A stretch of DNA of 13,422 nucleotides from an uncultured Erysipelotrichaceae bacterium (GTDB lineage: Bacteria; Bacillota_I; Bacilli_A; Erysipelotrichales; Coprobacillaceae): positions 1-13,422 of the forward strand of contig UPXV01000047.1 of NCBI GenBank assembly GCA_900538465.1. Direction: 5' to 3'. The notes under the pieces are model-generated. The model was given only the letters and a program-made list of their open reading frames with translations. It was not told where the DNA came from and ran no database searches. A program made the position numbers and the translations under genes. Each line of letters opens with the position of its first letter. The stretch's first letter is position 1. Below are positions 1 through 8,052 of this stretch, one piece after another.

Positions 1-113
1 ACTGATAAATTATCAAATCCCTCTATCTCAATATCATCTTAACTTAATGACATTGACTTTTTAGCCTCTTCTTTTATCACTAATTTTCTATTCATTGCTT
101 TGTATTTCATTCA
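1..113. other. Left-edge region downstream of ffh, no supported gene
   Basis: I see no terminator hairpin and no gene I can support between the ffh stop and the window edge. On the minus strand a 23-codon reading frame (39-110, starting MKYKAMNRK) ends in TAA without a convincing ribosome binding site. The same frame continues open after the stop to the edge and reads DDIEIEGFDNLS, which looks coding-like. This could be a decayed gene start, or chance. In many Firmicutes rpsP follows ffh, but nothing here resembles it. Confidence 0.4.
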
Positions 114-1505
114 TTATTTTTTCTTTTTCTTCTTATGTCTTTCCTTTTTACGATAAGGATTAAAGTTCATATTTTGTTTAGGTTTTTGAGTAGGCATACC
201 TGTCATTGGATCTAAATTTCCCATTTGTTTCATCATTTGTCTTGAAGCTTCAAATTGCTTAATCAAACGATTGACATCAGCAACACTACGTCCACATCCT
301 TTAGCAATTCTTTCCTTACGTTTGGCATTTAAGACATCAGGATTACGACGTTCTTCTTTCGTCATAGAGTAGATGATAGATTCTGTCATTTTTAATTTTT
401 TATCAGTATCATCATCATTAATTTCAGGCATTTTAGGCATTCCTGGAATCATTTTTAAGATACCAGAAAGAGGTCCTAATTTACGCATTTGATGCATTTG
501 ATCTAACATATCATCCAATCCAAAAGTTCCTTGTTGCATCTTTTGGAATGTCTTCATTGTATCTTTTTCATCATAGACATCTTGAACCTTTTCAACTAAA
601 GAGACAACATCTCCCATTCCTAAGATTCTATCAGCCATACGATCAGGATAGAATAAATCAATCGCATCTAATTTTTCACCAGTCCCAATAAATTTAATAG
701 GAACATGCGTAATATGACGAACAGATAAAGCACCCCCACCACGAGAGTCACCATCTAATTTTGTTAAAACTGCCCCAGTAATTCCTAAATGATCATTGAA
801 TGATTGTGCAACATTAACAATATCTTGCCCTGTTAAAGCATCAACAACCAATAAGATTTCATTTGGATTGACAATTCCTTTGATGTTTTGTAATTCTTGC
901 ATCAATGGTTCATCAATATGTAAACGACCAGCTGTATCAATTAAAACAACATCATGGTGATTTGCATAAGCATAATTCATGGCTTCACTGACAATTTGTT
1001 CAGCTGAAATATCAGTTCCTTTTTCAAAAACTGGAATATCTAATTGTTGTCCTAATGTCTTCAATTGGTCAACAGCAGCTGGACGATAGATATCGGCAGC
1101 AACCAATAAAGGTTTCTTACTGTATTTATTCGCTAATAACTTCGCAATCTTTCCAGAAGTTGTTGTTTTCCCTGAACCTTGTAAACCAACCATCATAATA
1201 ACAGTTGGAGATTTTGACAAGTCAAGTTCACTCACACTTGTTCCTAATAATTCTACCAATTCATCATGAACAACCTTAACAACCACTTGTCCTGGTTTTA
1301 ATGAACCTAAAACATCTTGTCCTAATGCTTTTTCTTTTGTACTGGCTATAAATTCTTTGACAACTTGAAAGTTGACATCTGCTTCGAGTAATGCCAATCG
1401 AATTTCACGAAGCATCTCATCCATGTTTTCTTCAGTTAAAGTTGCTTGTCCCCTAACTTTTTTAAGACTTTCCTGTAGTCTTTCTGAAAGTGACTCAAAA
1501 GCCAT
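114..1505 (-). CDS. ffh: Signal recognition particle GTPase Ffh (SRP54)
   Basis: Protein core of the signal recognition particle. It binds signal sequences emerging from ribosomes, holds the SRP RNA, and delivers nascent chains to the membrane through FtsY. The 463-residue protein has the expected N, G and M domains. Visible GTPase motifs are the P-loop GLQGSGKTTT (107-116), DTAGR (190-194), TKLDGDSRGG (248-257) and GTGEK (274-278). The M domain, from about residue 325, is methionine-rich and carries the RNA-binding helix region RIAKGCGRSVADVNRL (399-414). The protein ends in a strongly basic tail finishing with six lysines. It is the last gene of the run. Its ATG lies 11 bp after the ylxM stop, and the AGGAGG ribosome binding site overlaps that stop. 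Identity is secure. The short lysine tail is variable in this family and its role here is unknown. Confidence 0.98.
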   Translation of the reverse strand: MAFESLSERLQESLKKVRGQATLTEENMDEMLREIRLALLEADVNFQVVKEFIASTKEKALGQDVLGSLKPGQVVVKVVHDELVELLGTSVSELDLSKSPTVIMMVGLQGSGKTTTSGKIAKLLANKYSKKPLLVAADIYRPAAVDQLKTLGQQLDIPVFEKGTDISAEQIVSEAMNYAYANHHDVVLIDTAGRLHIDEPLMQELQNIKGIVNPNEILLVVDALTGQDIVNVAQSFNDHLGITGAVLTKLDGDSRGGGALSVRHITHVPIKFIGTGEKLDAIDLFYPDRMADRILGMGDVVSLVEKVQDVYDEKDTMKTFQKMQQGTFGLDDMLDQMHQMRKLGPLSGILKMIPGMPKMPEINDDDTDKKLKMTESIIYSMTKEERRNPDVLNAKRKERIAKGCGRSVADVNRLIKQFEASRQMMKQMGNLDPMTGMPTQKPKQNMNFNPYRKKERHKKKKKK

Positions 1506-1516
1506 ACGATTTCCTC

Positions 1517-1846
1517 CTATATCTTCTTTAACATTTCTAAATAATCATTTAATTCTTCTCTCGATGTATCTTGTTCTTGTTCAATACGTTGAATTAAATC
1601 TATTCTTTGAAGATGTTTTTCTAATAAATGCAATTTGTTTTCATAATCTTCTAAAGAAGCAACAGCTCTTTTTAAATTATCATGAACAGCATTTCTAGAA
1701 ACACCTAAATCATCTGCAATCTCTGCAAGTGATAAATCTTCTTCATAATACAACATCAAATACTCTTGTTGTTTATCAGTTAACAATTCCTCATAACAAT
1801 CCATTAAGAGATTGACACGTTGTTTTTTTTCTAAACTTGACTCCAT
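1517..1846 (-). CDS. ylxM: SRP-associated DNA-binding-like protein YlxM
   Basis: Small helical protein of the YlxM/p13 family (UPF0122), normally encoded beside ffh or ftsY. In streptococci the homologue associates with SRP and modulates its GTPase cycle; that role is carried over from the family. The 109 residues contain a sigma-region-4-like helix-turn-helix at about 23-67, with LSLAEIADDLGVSRNAVHDN (38-57) as its core. A charged helical tail follows, rich in Glu and Lys. Length is typical. Only 1 bp separates its ATG from the ftsY stop, and its GGAGG site lies inside the last ftsY codons, so translational coupling to ftsY is likely. It may act on RNA or protein rather than as a transcription factor. 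Confidence 0.95.
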   Translation of the reverse strand: MESSLEKKQRVNLLMDCYEELLTDKQQEYLMLYYEEDLSLAEIADDLGVSRNAVHDNLKRAVASLEDYENKLHLLEKHLQRIDLIQRIEQEQDTSREELNDYLEMLKKI

Positions 1847-1847
1847 T

Positions 1848-2828
1848 TTAATCCTCCATCAAGTTCTTGCATAAACCATAAATGTATTGTTCCAAATCAA
1901 ACTCTTGTAAATCATCCATACTTTCACCAAGTCCAATAAATTTAACTGGAATATTTAATTTATCTTTAATAGATAAGACAATACCACCTTTAGCAGTTCC
2001 ATCCATTTTGGTTAAAACAATTCCTGTAATATCAGTGATTTTAGAAAATTCTTGGGCTTGAGAAATTCCATTTTGTCCTGTTGTTGCATCAACAACCAAT
2101 AATGTTTCTTGTGGACCATCAGGCACAACACGTTTGATAATACGATTCATTTTTTCTAATTCGTTCATTAAATTGACTTTATTTTGTAAACGTCCTGCAG
2201 TATCACAAATCAAAACATCAATATGTTTTTCTTTGGCTTGATTCAAAGCATCAAAAACAACAGATGAAGGATCTCCACCTTCTTTTCCCTTAATACATTC
2301 AATTCCTAAACGATCAGCCCAAACAGCCAATTGATCAATGGCACCAGCTCTAAATGTATCACCAGCAGCCACCATAACTGTTTTTCCTTCTTCTAACATC
2401 ATATGAGCAAGCTTGGCAATAGTTGTTGTTTTTCCAGCCCCATTGACACCAACCATTAAAATGACTGTTAAATCATGATCATCATAATTAATCTTTGTTG
2501 TCATATAAGAATCATTAGCATAAATAACAAACATTTTATCAACGATAATATCATTAATCATTTGAGGATCTTTGATGTTTTGTAAACGCACTTCTTTTTT
2601 GATTTCATCTACAATTGTCATAACCATAGAAACACCAACATCACTCATAATTAAGATATTTTCTAATTCTTCAAAATAATCATCATCAATCTCACGATAA
2701 CGTGCTGCCAGTTCATTGATTTTAGAAGATAATGATGAACCAGATTTATCTAAACCAGCAACATATTTCTCATTTTGTTTTGCTGAATTTCCAACAATGG
2801 CCTCTTTTATTTTACTAAAAAATCCCAT
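1848..2828 (-). CDS. ftsY: SRP receptor GTPase FtsY
   Basis: Membrane-associated receptor that pairs with Ffh, hydrolyses GTP with it, and hands ribosome-nascent-chain complexes to the Sec translocon. The 326-residue protein is the short Gram-positive form. It lacks a long acidic A domain and starts with an amphipathic segment (MGFFSKIKEAIVG) suited to lipid binding, followed by the N domain to about residue 110. G-domain motifs are GVNGAGKTTT (127-136), DTAGR (209-213), TKMDGTAKGG (273-282) and GLGES (299-303). The start is set by an AGGTGGGAG-type ribosome binding site in the 15-bp gap after smc. Placing the Ffh receptor between smc and ylxM-ffh is the usual Firmicute arrangement and implies coordinated synthesis of the targeting machinery. 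Confidence 0.97.
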   Translation of the reverse strand: MGFFSKIKEAIVGNSAKQNEKYVAGLDKSGSSLSSKINELAARYREIDDDYFEELENILIMSDVGVSMVMTIVDEIKKEVRLQNIKDPQMINDIIVDKMFVIYANDSYMTTKINYDDHDLTVILMVGVNGAGKTTTIAKLAHMMLEEGKTVMVAAGDTFRAGAIDQLAVWADRLGIECIKGKEGGDPSSVVFDALNQAKEKHIDVLICDTAGRLQNKVNLMNELEKMNRIIKRVVPDGPQETLLVVDATTGQNGISQAQEFSKITDITGIVLTKMDGTAKGGIVLSIKDKLNIPVKFIGLGESMDDLQEFDLEQYIYGLCKNLMED

Positions 2829-2843
2829 GAAACTCCCACCTTT

Positions 2844-5789
2844 CTATGCTGTTTGTGCTAAGTCAATAGCATCTTTTAATTTGACACTCACAAGTTTTGT
2901 AACACCTTTTTGTTGCATTGTTGCTCCATATAAAAGATCACACTCTTCCATTGTTCCTTCTCTATGTGTCACAACAATAAATTGTGTTTCACTTGAAAAT
3001 TCTCTTAAATATTTTGCAAATCTTTCCACATTAGCAACATCTAATGCGGCTTCAACTTCATCTAAGATACACATTGGAACAGGACGCACACGTAAGATTG
3101 CAAATAAACATGAAATTGCAATCAAAGCTTTTTCTCCTCCTGAGAAAAGTGTAATATTTTGAACAGCCTTTCCAGGTGGTTGAACATCAATATCAATTCC
3201 TGTCTCTAAAATATTATCTGGATCACTATAACGAAGTTCAGCTTTTCCACCACCAAATAAATTTCTAAAGACAATATTAAATTCTTTATTGATTTTCTCA
3301 AAAGTTTCACTAAAACGTGCCACCATAATTTCATCCATTTCATCAATTGCCTTTAAGATGCTATCTTGAGCTGAAATCAAATCCAAACGTTGATTATTCA
3401 ATGTTTCATAGCGTGTTGAAACTTCTTGATAATCTTCAATCGCTTGTAAATTGACATTTCCTAAAGAATCAATTTTATGACGTAACAGACGGACTGTTTC
3501 TTTGGCTTCACCCATATTCACTTCTGTTGCCAATTCATCTTTAGCATATTCATAAGTCATCTTATACTCATCATTTAAACGCAATAAGTAATTGGATAAT
3601 TCTGTTTCTTGTTTGGCTTTATCAATTTTTTGATTTGTCATTTGTGATTGAATGTCTCTTAAATGAGCACGTGATACTTTTAAAGTTTCTTCAATTTTAT
3701 CATTTTCATTCACAAAACTCATACGCAATTCACGTTTTGCTTGAATGGCTTCTGTTAAACGATCACGACGTTTTTTGGCTTCATTTAATTCATTAATCAA
3801 TTGATTTTCTTGAGCACCACTTTCAATTTCAGATAACTCTACACTTTGATTTGTTAAACTTTCATATTCACTTTTAGCGACTTGTAATTCACTACGTTTA
3901 TTTGTTACAACGACTTCTAATTTTGCAAATGACATTTGTTTTTGTAAAAGATTATGTGAGATTTCTCTAGCCAGATTATCTAAATCATTCAATTTCTTTT
4001 TCTTTTCTGTCATTTCTTTTTCTTGTGATTCAATGACTTCTTTAATCATTTCTAACTCACGTTTACTCGCAAAGTTAGATGATTGTTGCTTATAACTTCC
4101 ACCTGTTAAAGAACCACCAACATTGACAACTTCTCCATCTAATGTGACAACTTTATAACGTGCAAAAGTAGCTTTTGATAAAGCCGAAGCATGTTCTAAT
4201 GTATCAACAAGTATAATATGCCCCAATTGATTCAAAACAACACTTTCAATAGGTGCTTGATAACGCACAAAATCACTCATCACACCCAAATACCCTGGTG
4301 TATTTTGACAAACAACTTGATGATCTTCTCTTAAAGCTCTTGGCTTCATAATTTCAACTGGTAAGAAAGTCGCTCTTCCAGATTTATTGTCTTTTAAAAA
4401 GCGAATCGCACTTCTTGCATCTTCATCTGTTCTTGTCACAATAAATTGAACAGCATTTCCTAAAGCCGTTGATAAAGCTGTTTCATATTCTGGATCACTT
4501 TCTAATAAATCTCCTAAAACACCAATAATCCCATTCAATGATTCTTTGGCTTTCATAACAGAACGCACACCATAACTATAACCAGATTTATTTTCCACAA
4601 CATCAACCAATTGTTCACGACGATTACGGTTATTATGTAATTGTAGATTTAAGTTTTCAATATTTTGTCTCAGTGACATCATATCTGCACGGTTTCTTTC
4701 TTGGGAAGCTTCCAAGTCTAATTTTTCTTCTTTGGTTTCATTATAACGTTTAACACGGTCATTGTACTCATTAACAGCATCTTGTAAGATGGCTTTCATT
4801 TGTTCAATACGTGCTTGTAAATCTTCTTTATCGGTATTTTCAAGAATATGTTTACGGTTTGTATCAATTTCTACTTTTTGTGTTTCTAATTCATTAACAT
4901 TATTCATTGCTGTTAAAAGTTGACCTTGTAAACCATTGACTTCTTGATCTAAATCAAACATTTTCTTTTTCAATGTTTCATTTTGTTGTTCATTTAAAAG
5001 AATTTGACCTTCAATTGTTACTTTTTCTTTATCTAATAAATCTAATGATTCATTTAATTCTTTTAAAGAAGCTGATAGATTTTCAATTTCTTTAACCAAA
5101 ACACTTACTTCAATAGATTGAAGTTGATCTTTTAAATCTAAATAGACTTCAGCCTTTTCTTTTTGACGTTTTAAAGGTGATATTTGTTTTTCTAATTCTA
5201 GACAAATATCTTCAACACGATCCAAATTATCCTTTGTTCTTTCTAATTTACGTATTGATTCTAATTTACGCTTTTTATATTTTGCAACACCTGCAGCTTC
5301 TTCAAACATTCCACGACGTTCTTCTGGCTTACTATCTGCAAATGTTGAAATATTTCCTTGTGATATGATTGATAAAGAATCTCTTCCTAATCCTGTATCC
5401 ATAATCAAATCAACAATATCTTTTAAACGACATGGTTCTTTATTAATCAAATATTCTGCTTCATTATTTTGACGATATAAACGTCTGGTAATTTCCACTT
5501 CATTATAATCAAAATTCATAAAACGATCTTCATTATCAAAGACCAAAGTCACTTCAGCAACATTTTGAGGTTTACGATCTTCGCTTCCATTAAAAATAAC
5601 ATCAGACATATTTGATCCACGTAATGACTTCACTGATTGTTCTCCCAACACCCAACGAACAGCATCACTTATATTCGACTTTCCACAACCATTTGGTCCT
5701 ACAATTCCAGTAATCCCTGGTTGAAATTCAATGACTGATTTATCAGCAAATGATTTAAAACCATGTAATTCTATCCTTTTTAAATGCAT
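2844..5789 (-). CDS. smc: Chromosome condensation/segregation ATPase SMC, short form
   Basis: Structural-maintenance-of-chromosomes ATPase. With ScpA and ScpB it forms the ring that organises and separates newly replicated DNA at origins. ATPase motifs are complete: Walker A GPNGCGKSN (31-39), Q-loop SQGNI (143-147), signature LFSGGEKAL (881-889), Walker B with catalytic Glu in ILDEVEAALD (908-917), and the H-switch region VVTHREGTMEE (939-949). The hinge lies at about 405-565 and ends in a glycine-rich NVGGSLTGGS (556-565). The two coiled-coil arms run about 170-400 and 570-815. Total length is 981 residues against roughly 1,150-1,200 for common bacterial SMCs. Both arms are shortened to a similar extent while heads and hinge are intact, so this is a compact but functional-looking protein, not a truncation. 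It starts 16 bp after the kinase stop behind an AAAGGATAGGAA ribosome binding site. The usual upstream neighbour rnc is absent. Confidence 0.97.
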   Translation of the reverse strand: MHLKRIELHGFKSFADKSVIEFQPGITGIVGPNGCGKSNISDAVRWVLGEQSVKSLRGSNMSDVIFNGSEDRKPQNVAEVTLVFDNEDRFMNFDYNEVEITRRLYRQNNEAEYLINKEPCRLKDIVDLIMDTGLGRDSLSIISQGNISTFADSKPEERRGMFEEAAGVAKYKKRKLESIRKLERTKDNLDRVEDICLELEKQISPLKRQKEKAEVYLDLKDQLQSIEVSVLVKEIENLSASLKELNESLDLLDKEKVTIEGQILLNEQQNETLKKKMFDLDQEVNGLQGQLLTAMNNVNELETQKVEIDTNRKHILENTDKEDLQARIEQMKAILQDAVNEYNDRVKRYNETKEEKLDLEASQERNRADMMSLRQNIENLNLQLHNNRNRREQLVDVVENKSGYSYGVRSVMKAKESLNGIIGVLGDLLESDPEYETALSTALGNAVQFIVTRTDEDARSAIRFLKDNKSGRATFLPVEIMKPRALREDHQVVCQNTPGYLGVMSDFVRYQAPIESVVLNQLGHIILVDTLEHASALSKATFARYKVVTLDGEVVNVGGSLTGGSYKQQSSNFASKRELEMIKEVIESQEKEMTEKKKKLNDLDNLAREISHNLLQKQMSFAKLEVVVTNKRSELQVAKSEYESLTNQSVELSEIESGAQENQLINELNEAKKRRDRLTEAIQAKRELRMSFVNENDKIEETLKVSRAHLRDIQSQMTNQKIDKAKQETELSNYLLRLNDEYKMTYEYAKDELATEVNMGEAKETVRLLRHKIDSLGNVNLQAIEDYQEVSTRYETLNNQRLDLISAQDSILKAIDEMDEIMVARFSETFEKINKEFNIVFRNLFGGGKAELRYSDPDNILETGIDIDVQPPGKAVQNITLFSGGEKALIAISCLFAILRVRPVPMCILDEVEAALDVANVERFAKYLREFSSETQFIVVTHREGTMEECDLLYGATMQQKGVTKLVSVKLKDAIDLAQTA

Positions 5790-5805
5790 AGATTCCTATC
5801 CTTTC

Positions 5806-7200
5806 TTAAAAATGATTATCTTTGTCTTTTTTGATGAGTCGTTCAGTTAAATGAAAACTTCTCTCTTGTGGAAGTTTAATAATAAACTTACTACCACCAT
5901 CTTCTCTCGATTCTACATCAATTATGCCTCCATGTAAATCAATAATTCTTTTTACAATCGATAATCCCAAACCATTTCCCTCTATACTTCTTGATTTATC
6001 TTGACGATAAAATCTTTCAAAGATGTGAGAAATGGCTTCTTTACTCATTCCAACTCCGGTATCTTCAATCATGACTTCAACTTCTTTAGATGTCTTTTTA
6101 ACAGTCATTGTGACAACACCATTTTCATTTGTATATTTAATTGCATTATTGACAAGATTAATCCAAACTTGTTCTAATCTTGATTCATCAGCTTCAATTA
6201 TAATATCATTTTTAGGCTTATTAAATTCAATTTCAATATTTTTACTAGCAGCTAAATTATCTTGTGTTTCAATCACACGATCCAATTGTTCTATGAGTGA
6301 AAACTCACTGACATCTAATTTAACATCTTCACCTTCAAGAATTGTTAATTGTAACATATTCTTAGAAAGAGTAGAAAGACGTTTACTATGAAACAAAATA
6401 ATATCTGCATATTTTTTTCTTTGCTCATCAGGTAATTGTTCATTCTTTAAAATTGTTGCAAAACCCTGAATCGCTGTTAAAGGTGTTTGAAACTCATGTG
6501 AAACATCAGAAATAAATTGTTGTCTTGTCTCTTCTTGCTTTGCAAGTTGTTGCGCCATTTGGTTAAAACTACGGTTTAAACGAGCAATTTCATCATTCCC
6601 GCTATAATTTACCCTTACACGATAATTCCCCTTAGAAAGCTCATTCGTGGCCTTATTCAAGCGTGAAATAGGTTTTACAATAATATCAGCAATAATTAAA
6701 AATGTAATACTTCCTGCAACCAACATACAAAAAACTGCAATCATCGCAGAATCCACAAAAATCATTTCTCTTCTACCAATATCCTTTTGAACCAAAATAG
6801 TATACTTTTGATTATTAATTTCACATGTTTTAGCGACTTTACGCATAGAAGAATCAGTATAAAGTATCATCTGATCAGGATGTTTCTCTAAAAATTCTAT
6901 TTGCTTTTGAGATAATTCCTTACCTGTCATATTTCCATAAATTGTCTTCATACCATTGTTTTCAATAGAAAAACTCACTTCAGAAGCCGCTGAATATCCA
7001 TTCAACAATTGGTTTTGAGTCTCTATATCCTCAGTATTTAATAAATAAGCAATATACTCAAAAGAATTCCTCAGTTCTTCATTTGTTAATCTTCCAAGTT
7101 CATCAGAATTCTTCCTTAAAGAAAAATATCCAGCAATTGAAAAACTAAAAAGTATACTCACTAAAAATCCAAGAATTAATTTTCCATAAATGGATTTCAT
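5806..7200 (-). CDS. Membrane sensor histidine kinase
   Basis: Two-component sensor kinase, 464 residues, built like the EnvZ/PhoR-type family. It has one transmembrane segment at about 7-27, an extracytoplasmic sensing domain of about 120 residues (28-149), a second membrane segment at about 150-172, a HAMP linker (about 173-225), a dimerisation/phosphoacceptor domain with SDVSHEFQTPLT (231-242; His235), and a catalytic ATPase domain with N box NLVNNAIKYT (348-357), DTGVGM (380-385) and GNGLGLSI (408-415). The H box has FQ where LK or LR is more usual. The outer domain has no Cys cluster or other feature naming its ligand. The ATG overlaps the regulator stop by 4 bp (ATGA), so the pair is coupled, with a GAGG site inside the regulator's end. 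No terminator separates it from smc. The signal is unknown. Confidence 0.95.
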   Translation of the reverse strand: MKSIYGKLILGFLVSILFSFSIAGYFSLRKNSDELGRLTNEELRNSFEYIAYLLNTEDIETQNQLLNGYSAASEVSFSIENNGMKTIYGNMTGKELSQKQIEFLEKHPDQMILYTDSSMRKVAKTCEINNQKYTILVQKDIGRREMIFVDSAMIAVFCMLVAGSITFLIIADIIVKPISRLNKATNELSKGNYRVRVNYSGNDEIARLNRSFNQMAQQLAKQEETRQQFISDVSHEFQTPLTAIQGFATILKNEQLPDEQRKKYADIILFHSKRLSTLSKNMLQLTILEGEDVKLDVSEFSLIEQLDRVIETQDNLAASKNIEIEFNKPKNDIIIEADESRLEQVWINLVNNAIKYTNENGVVTMTVKKTSKEVEVMIEDTGVGMSKEAISHIFERFYRQDKSRSIEGNGLGLSIVKRIIDLHGGIIDVESREDGGSKFIIKLPQERSFHLTERLIKKDKDNHF

Positions 7201-7871
7201 TGTTCAACCTCAATCTTGTATCCCAATCCACGAACAGTCACAACTTTAAAACCAGGAAGATGACCTAAATTTTCACGAATACGTTTGATATGAACATCAA
7301 CCGTACGATCAAACCCATCATAATCCATTCCCCATATTTTTTCAATTAATTGTTCACGTGTAAAAATCTGATTTGGATTTTTAGCCAATTCAAAAGCCAA
7401 TTCAAATTGTTTTAAAGGCAAATGAATAATTTCATCTTGATAACGAATTTCATATTTATCACCATCAAAAACAACATCATTGATTTTTACAATATTTTGA
7501 CTATTAATACTATAACGTTTTAAAATGGTTTTGACTCTCGCTAATAGTTCATCTGGATCAAATGGTTTTGTTACATAATCATCAATCCCTAATGAAAAGC
7601 CTCTTAGTTTATCAGCAGATTGTGATTTAGCTGTCAACATAATAACAGGAATATCTTTAAATTCCTTCATTTCTTCTACCAATTGGAATCCATCCATAAC
7701 AGGCATCATAATATCAACAATTGCCAAATCTATATATTCATTTTCAAGTAACTTTAAAGCTTCCTGTCCTGTTGCTGCTTCAGCAACAGAAAAACCTTCC
7801 TTATCTAAATAAAAACGTATTAACTCTCTAATATGTTCTTCATCATCTACAACTAAAATTTTTGATTTCAT
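7197..7871 (-). CDS. OmpR/PhoB-family response regulator
   Basis: DNA-binding partner of the adjacent kinase. The receiver domain (about 1-118) has acidic residues Asp9/Asp10, phosphoacceptor Asp53 in IVDIMMP, Thr80 in MLTAKS and Lys102 in VTKPF. A winged-helix effector domain (about 125-222) ends with the family hallmark TVDVHIKRIRENLG and TVRGLGYKIE. I chose the ATG at 7,871 (224 residues). An upstream GTG at 7,880 would add three residues, but that GTG is itself part of the GAGGTG ribosome binding site (7,878-7,883), which sits 6 bp before the ATG. The gene is first in the run leading to smc-ftsY-ylxM-ffh. Its promoter has a perfect palindrome over the -10 box, so it may be repressed or autoregulated. 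OmpR-family proteins usually bind direct repeats, so the palindrome may belong to another regulator. Target genes are unknown. Confidence 0.96.
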   Translation of the reverse strand: MKSKILVVDDEEHIRELIRFYLDKEGFSVAEAATGQEALKLLENEYIDLAIVDIMMPVMDGFQLVEEMKEFKDIPVIMLTAKSQSADKLRGFSLGIDDYVTKPFDPDELLARVKTILKRYSINSQNIVKINDVVFDGDKYEIRYQDEIIHLPLKQFELAFELAKNPNQIFTREQLIEKIWGMDYDGFDRTVDVHIKRIRENLGHLPGFKVVTVRGLGYKIEVEQ

Positions 7872-7877
7872 GATATA

Positions 7878-7883
7878 CACCTC
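7878..7883 (-). promoter_or_regulatory. Ribosome binding site deciding the response regulator start
   Basis: GAGGTG on the minus strand ends 6 bp before the ATG at 7,871. The alternative GTG start at 7,880 is part of this same site and would have no ribosome binding site of its own, so the downstream ATG is preferred. Confidence 0.8.
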
Positions 7884-7892
7884 AATTCATTT

Positions 7893-7913
7893 TGTAATTA
7901 TATCATAATTACA
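7893..7913. promoter_or_regulatory. Perfect 9-3-9 palindrome over the -10 box, candidate operator
   Basis: Arms TGTAATTAT (7,893-7,901) and ATAATTACA (7,905-7,913) are exact reverse complements around a 3-bp centre. The palindrome contains the whole TATAAT box. A protein bound here would block RNA polymerase, so a repressor operator is the natural reading. The outer TGTAA/TTACA ends are common in dimeric helix-turn-helix operators. AT-rich DNA makes chance palindromes easier, but nine perfect pairs exactly on a promoter is notable. Confidence 0.6.
7897..7905 (-). promoter_or_regulatory. Extended -10 promoter of the regulator-kinase-smc-SRP run
   Basis: The minus strand reads TGATATAAT: a perfect TATAAT box (7,897-7,902) with the TG of an extended -10 element. 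No good TTGACA lies 17 bp upstream (TAGGAA there), which fits an extended -10 promoter that depends less on a -35 box. A start near 7,890 would give a leader of about 18 nt ending at the ATG at 7,871. I see no other promoter or terminator before smc, so this may supply transcription for all six genes. Confidence 0.7.
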
Positions 7914-8011
7914 GATAAATTCCTATATTTATCAATCAATTAAACAGTAAATCACTATATGCTTTTTCTTAAAAGTCACTCTTTATTCTTATATTTTCTT
8001 TAACTCAATAA

Positions 8012-8041
8012 AAGGTAATAAGTTTTTCCCCTTATTACCTT
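8012..8041 (-). terminator. Hairpin terminator after the surface-protein gene
   Basis: Arms AAGGTAATAAG (8,012-8,022) and CTTATTACCTT (8,031-8,041) pair perfectly over 11 bp around an 8-nt loop, starting 12 bp after the stop of the surface-protein gene. On the minus strand the stem is followed by TTTATTG, a short and imperfect T-tract, so termination may be partial. Any read-through would enter the response-regulator operon. Confidence 0.75.
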
Positions 8042-8052
8042 CTTTGAATCAT

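Noticed and set aside
1372..6391. Plus-strand open frames opposite ffh, ftsY, smc and the kinase gene
   Set aside because: They lie wholly or mostly inside highly conserved genes on the other strand and show no start signals.
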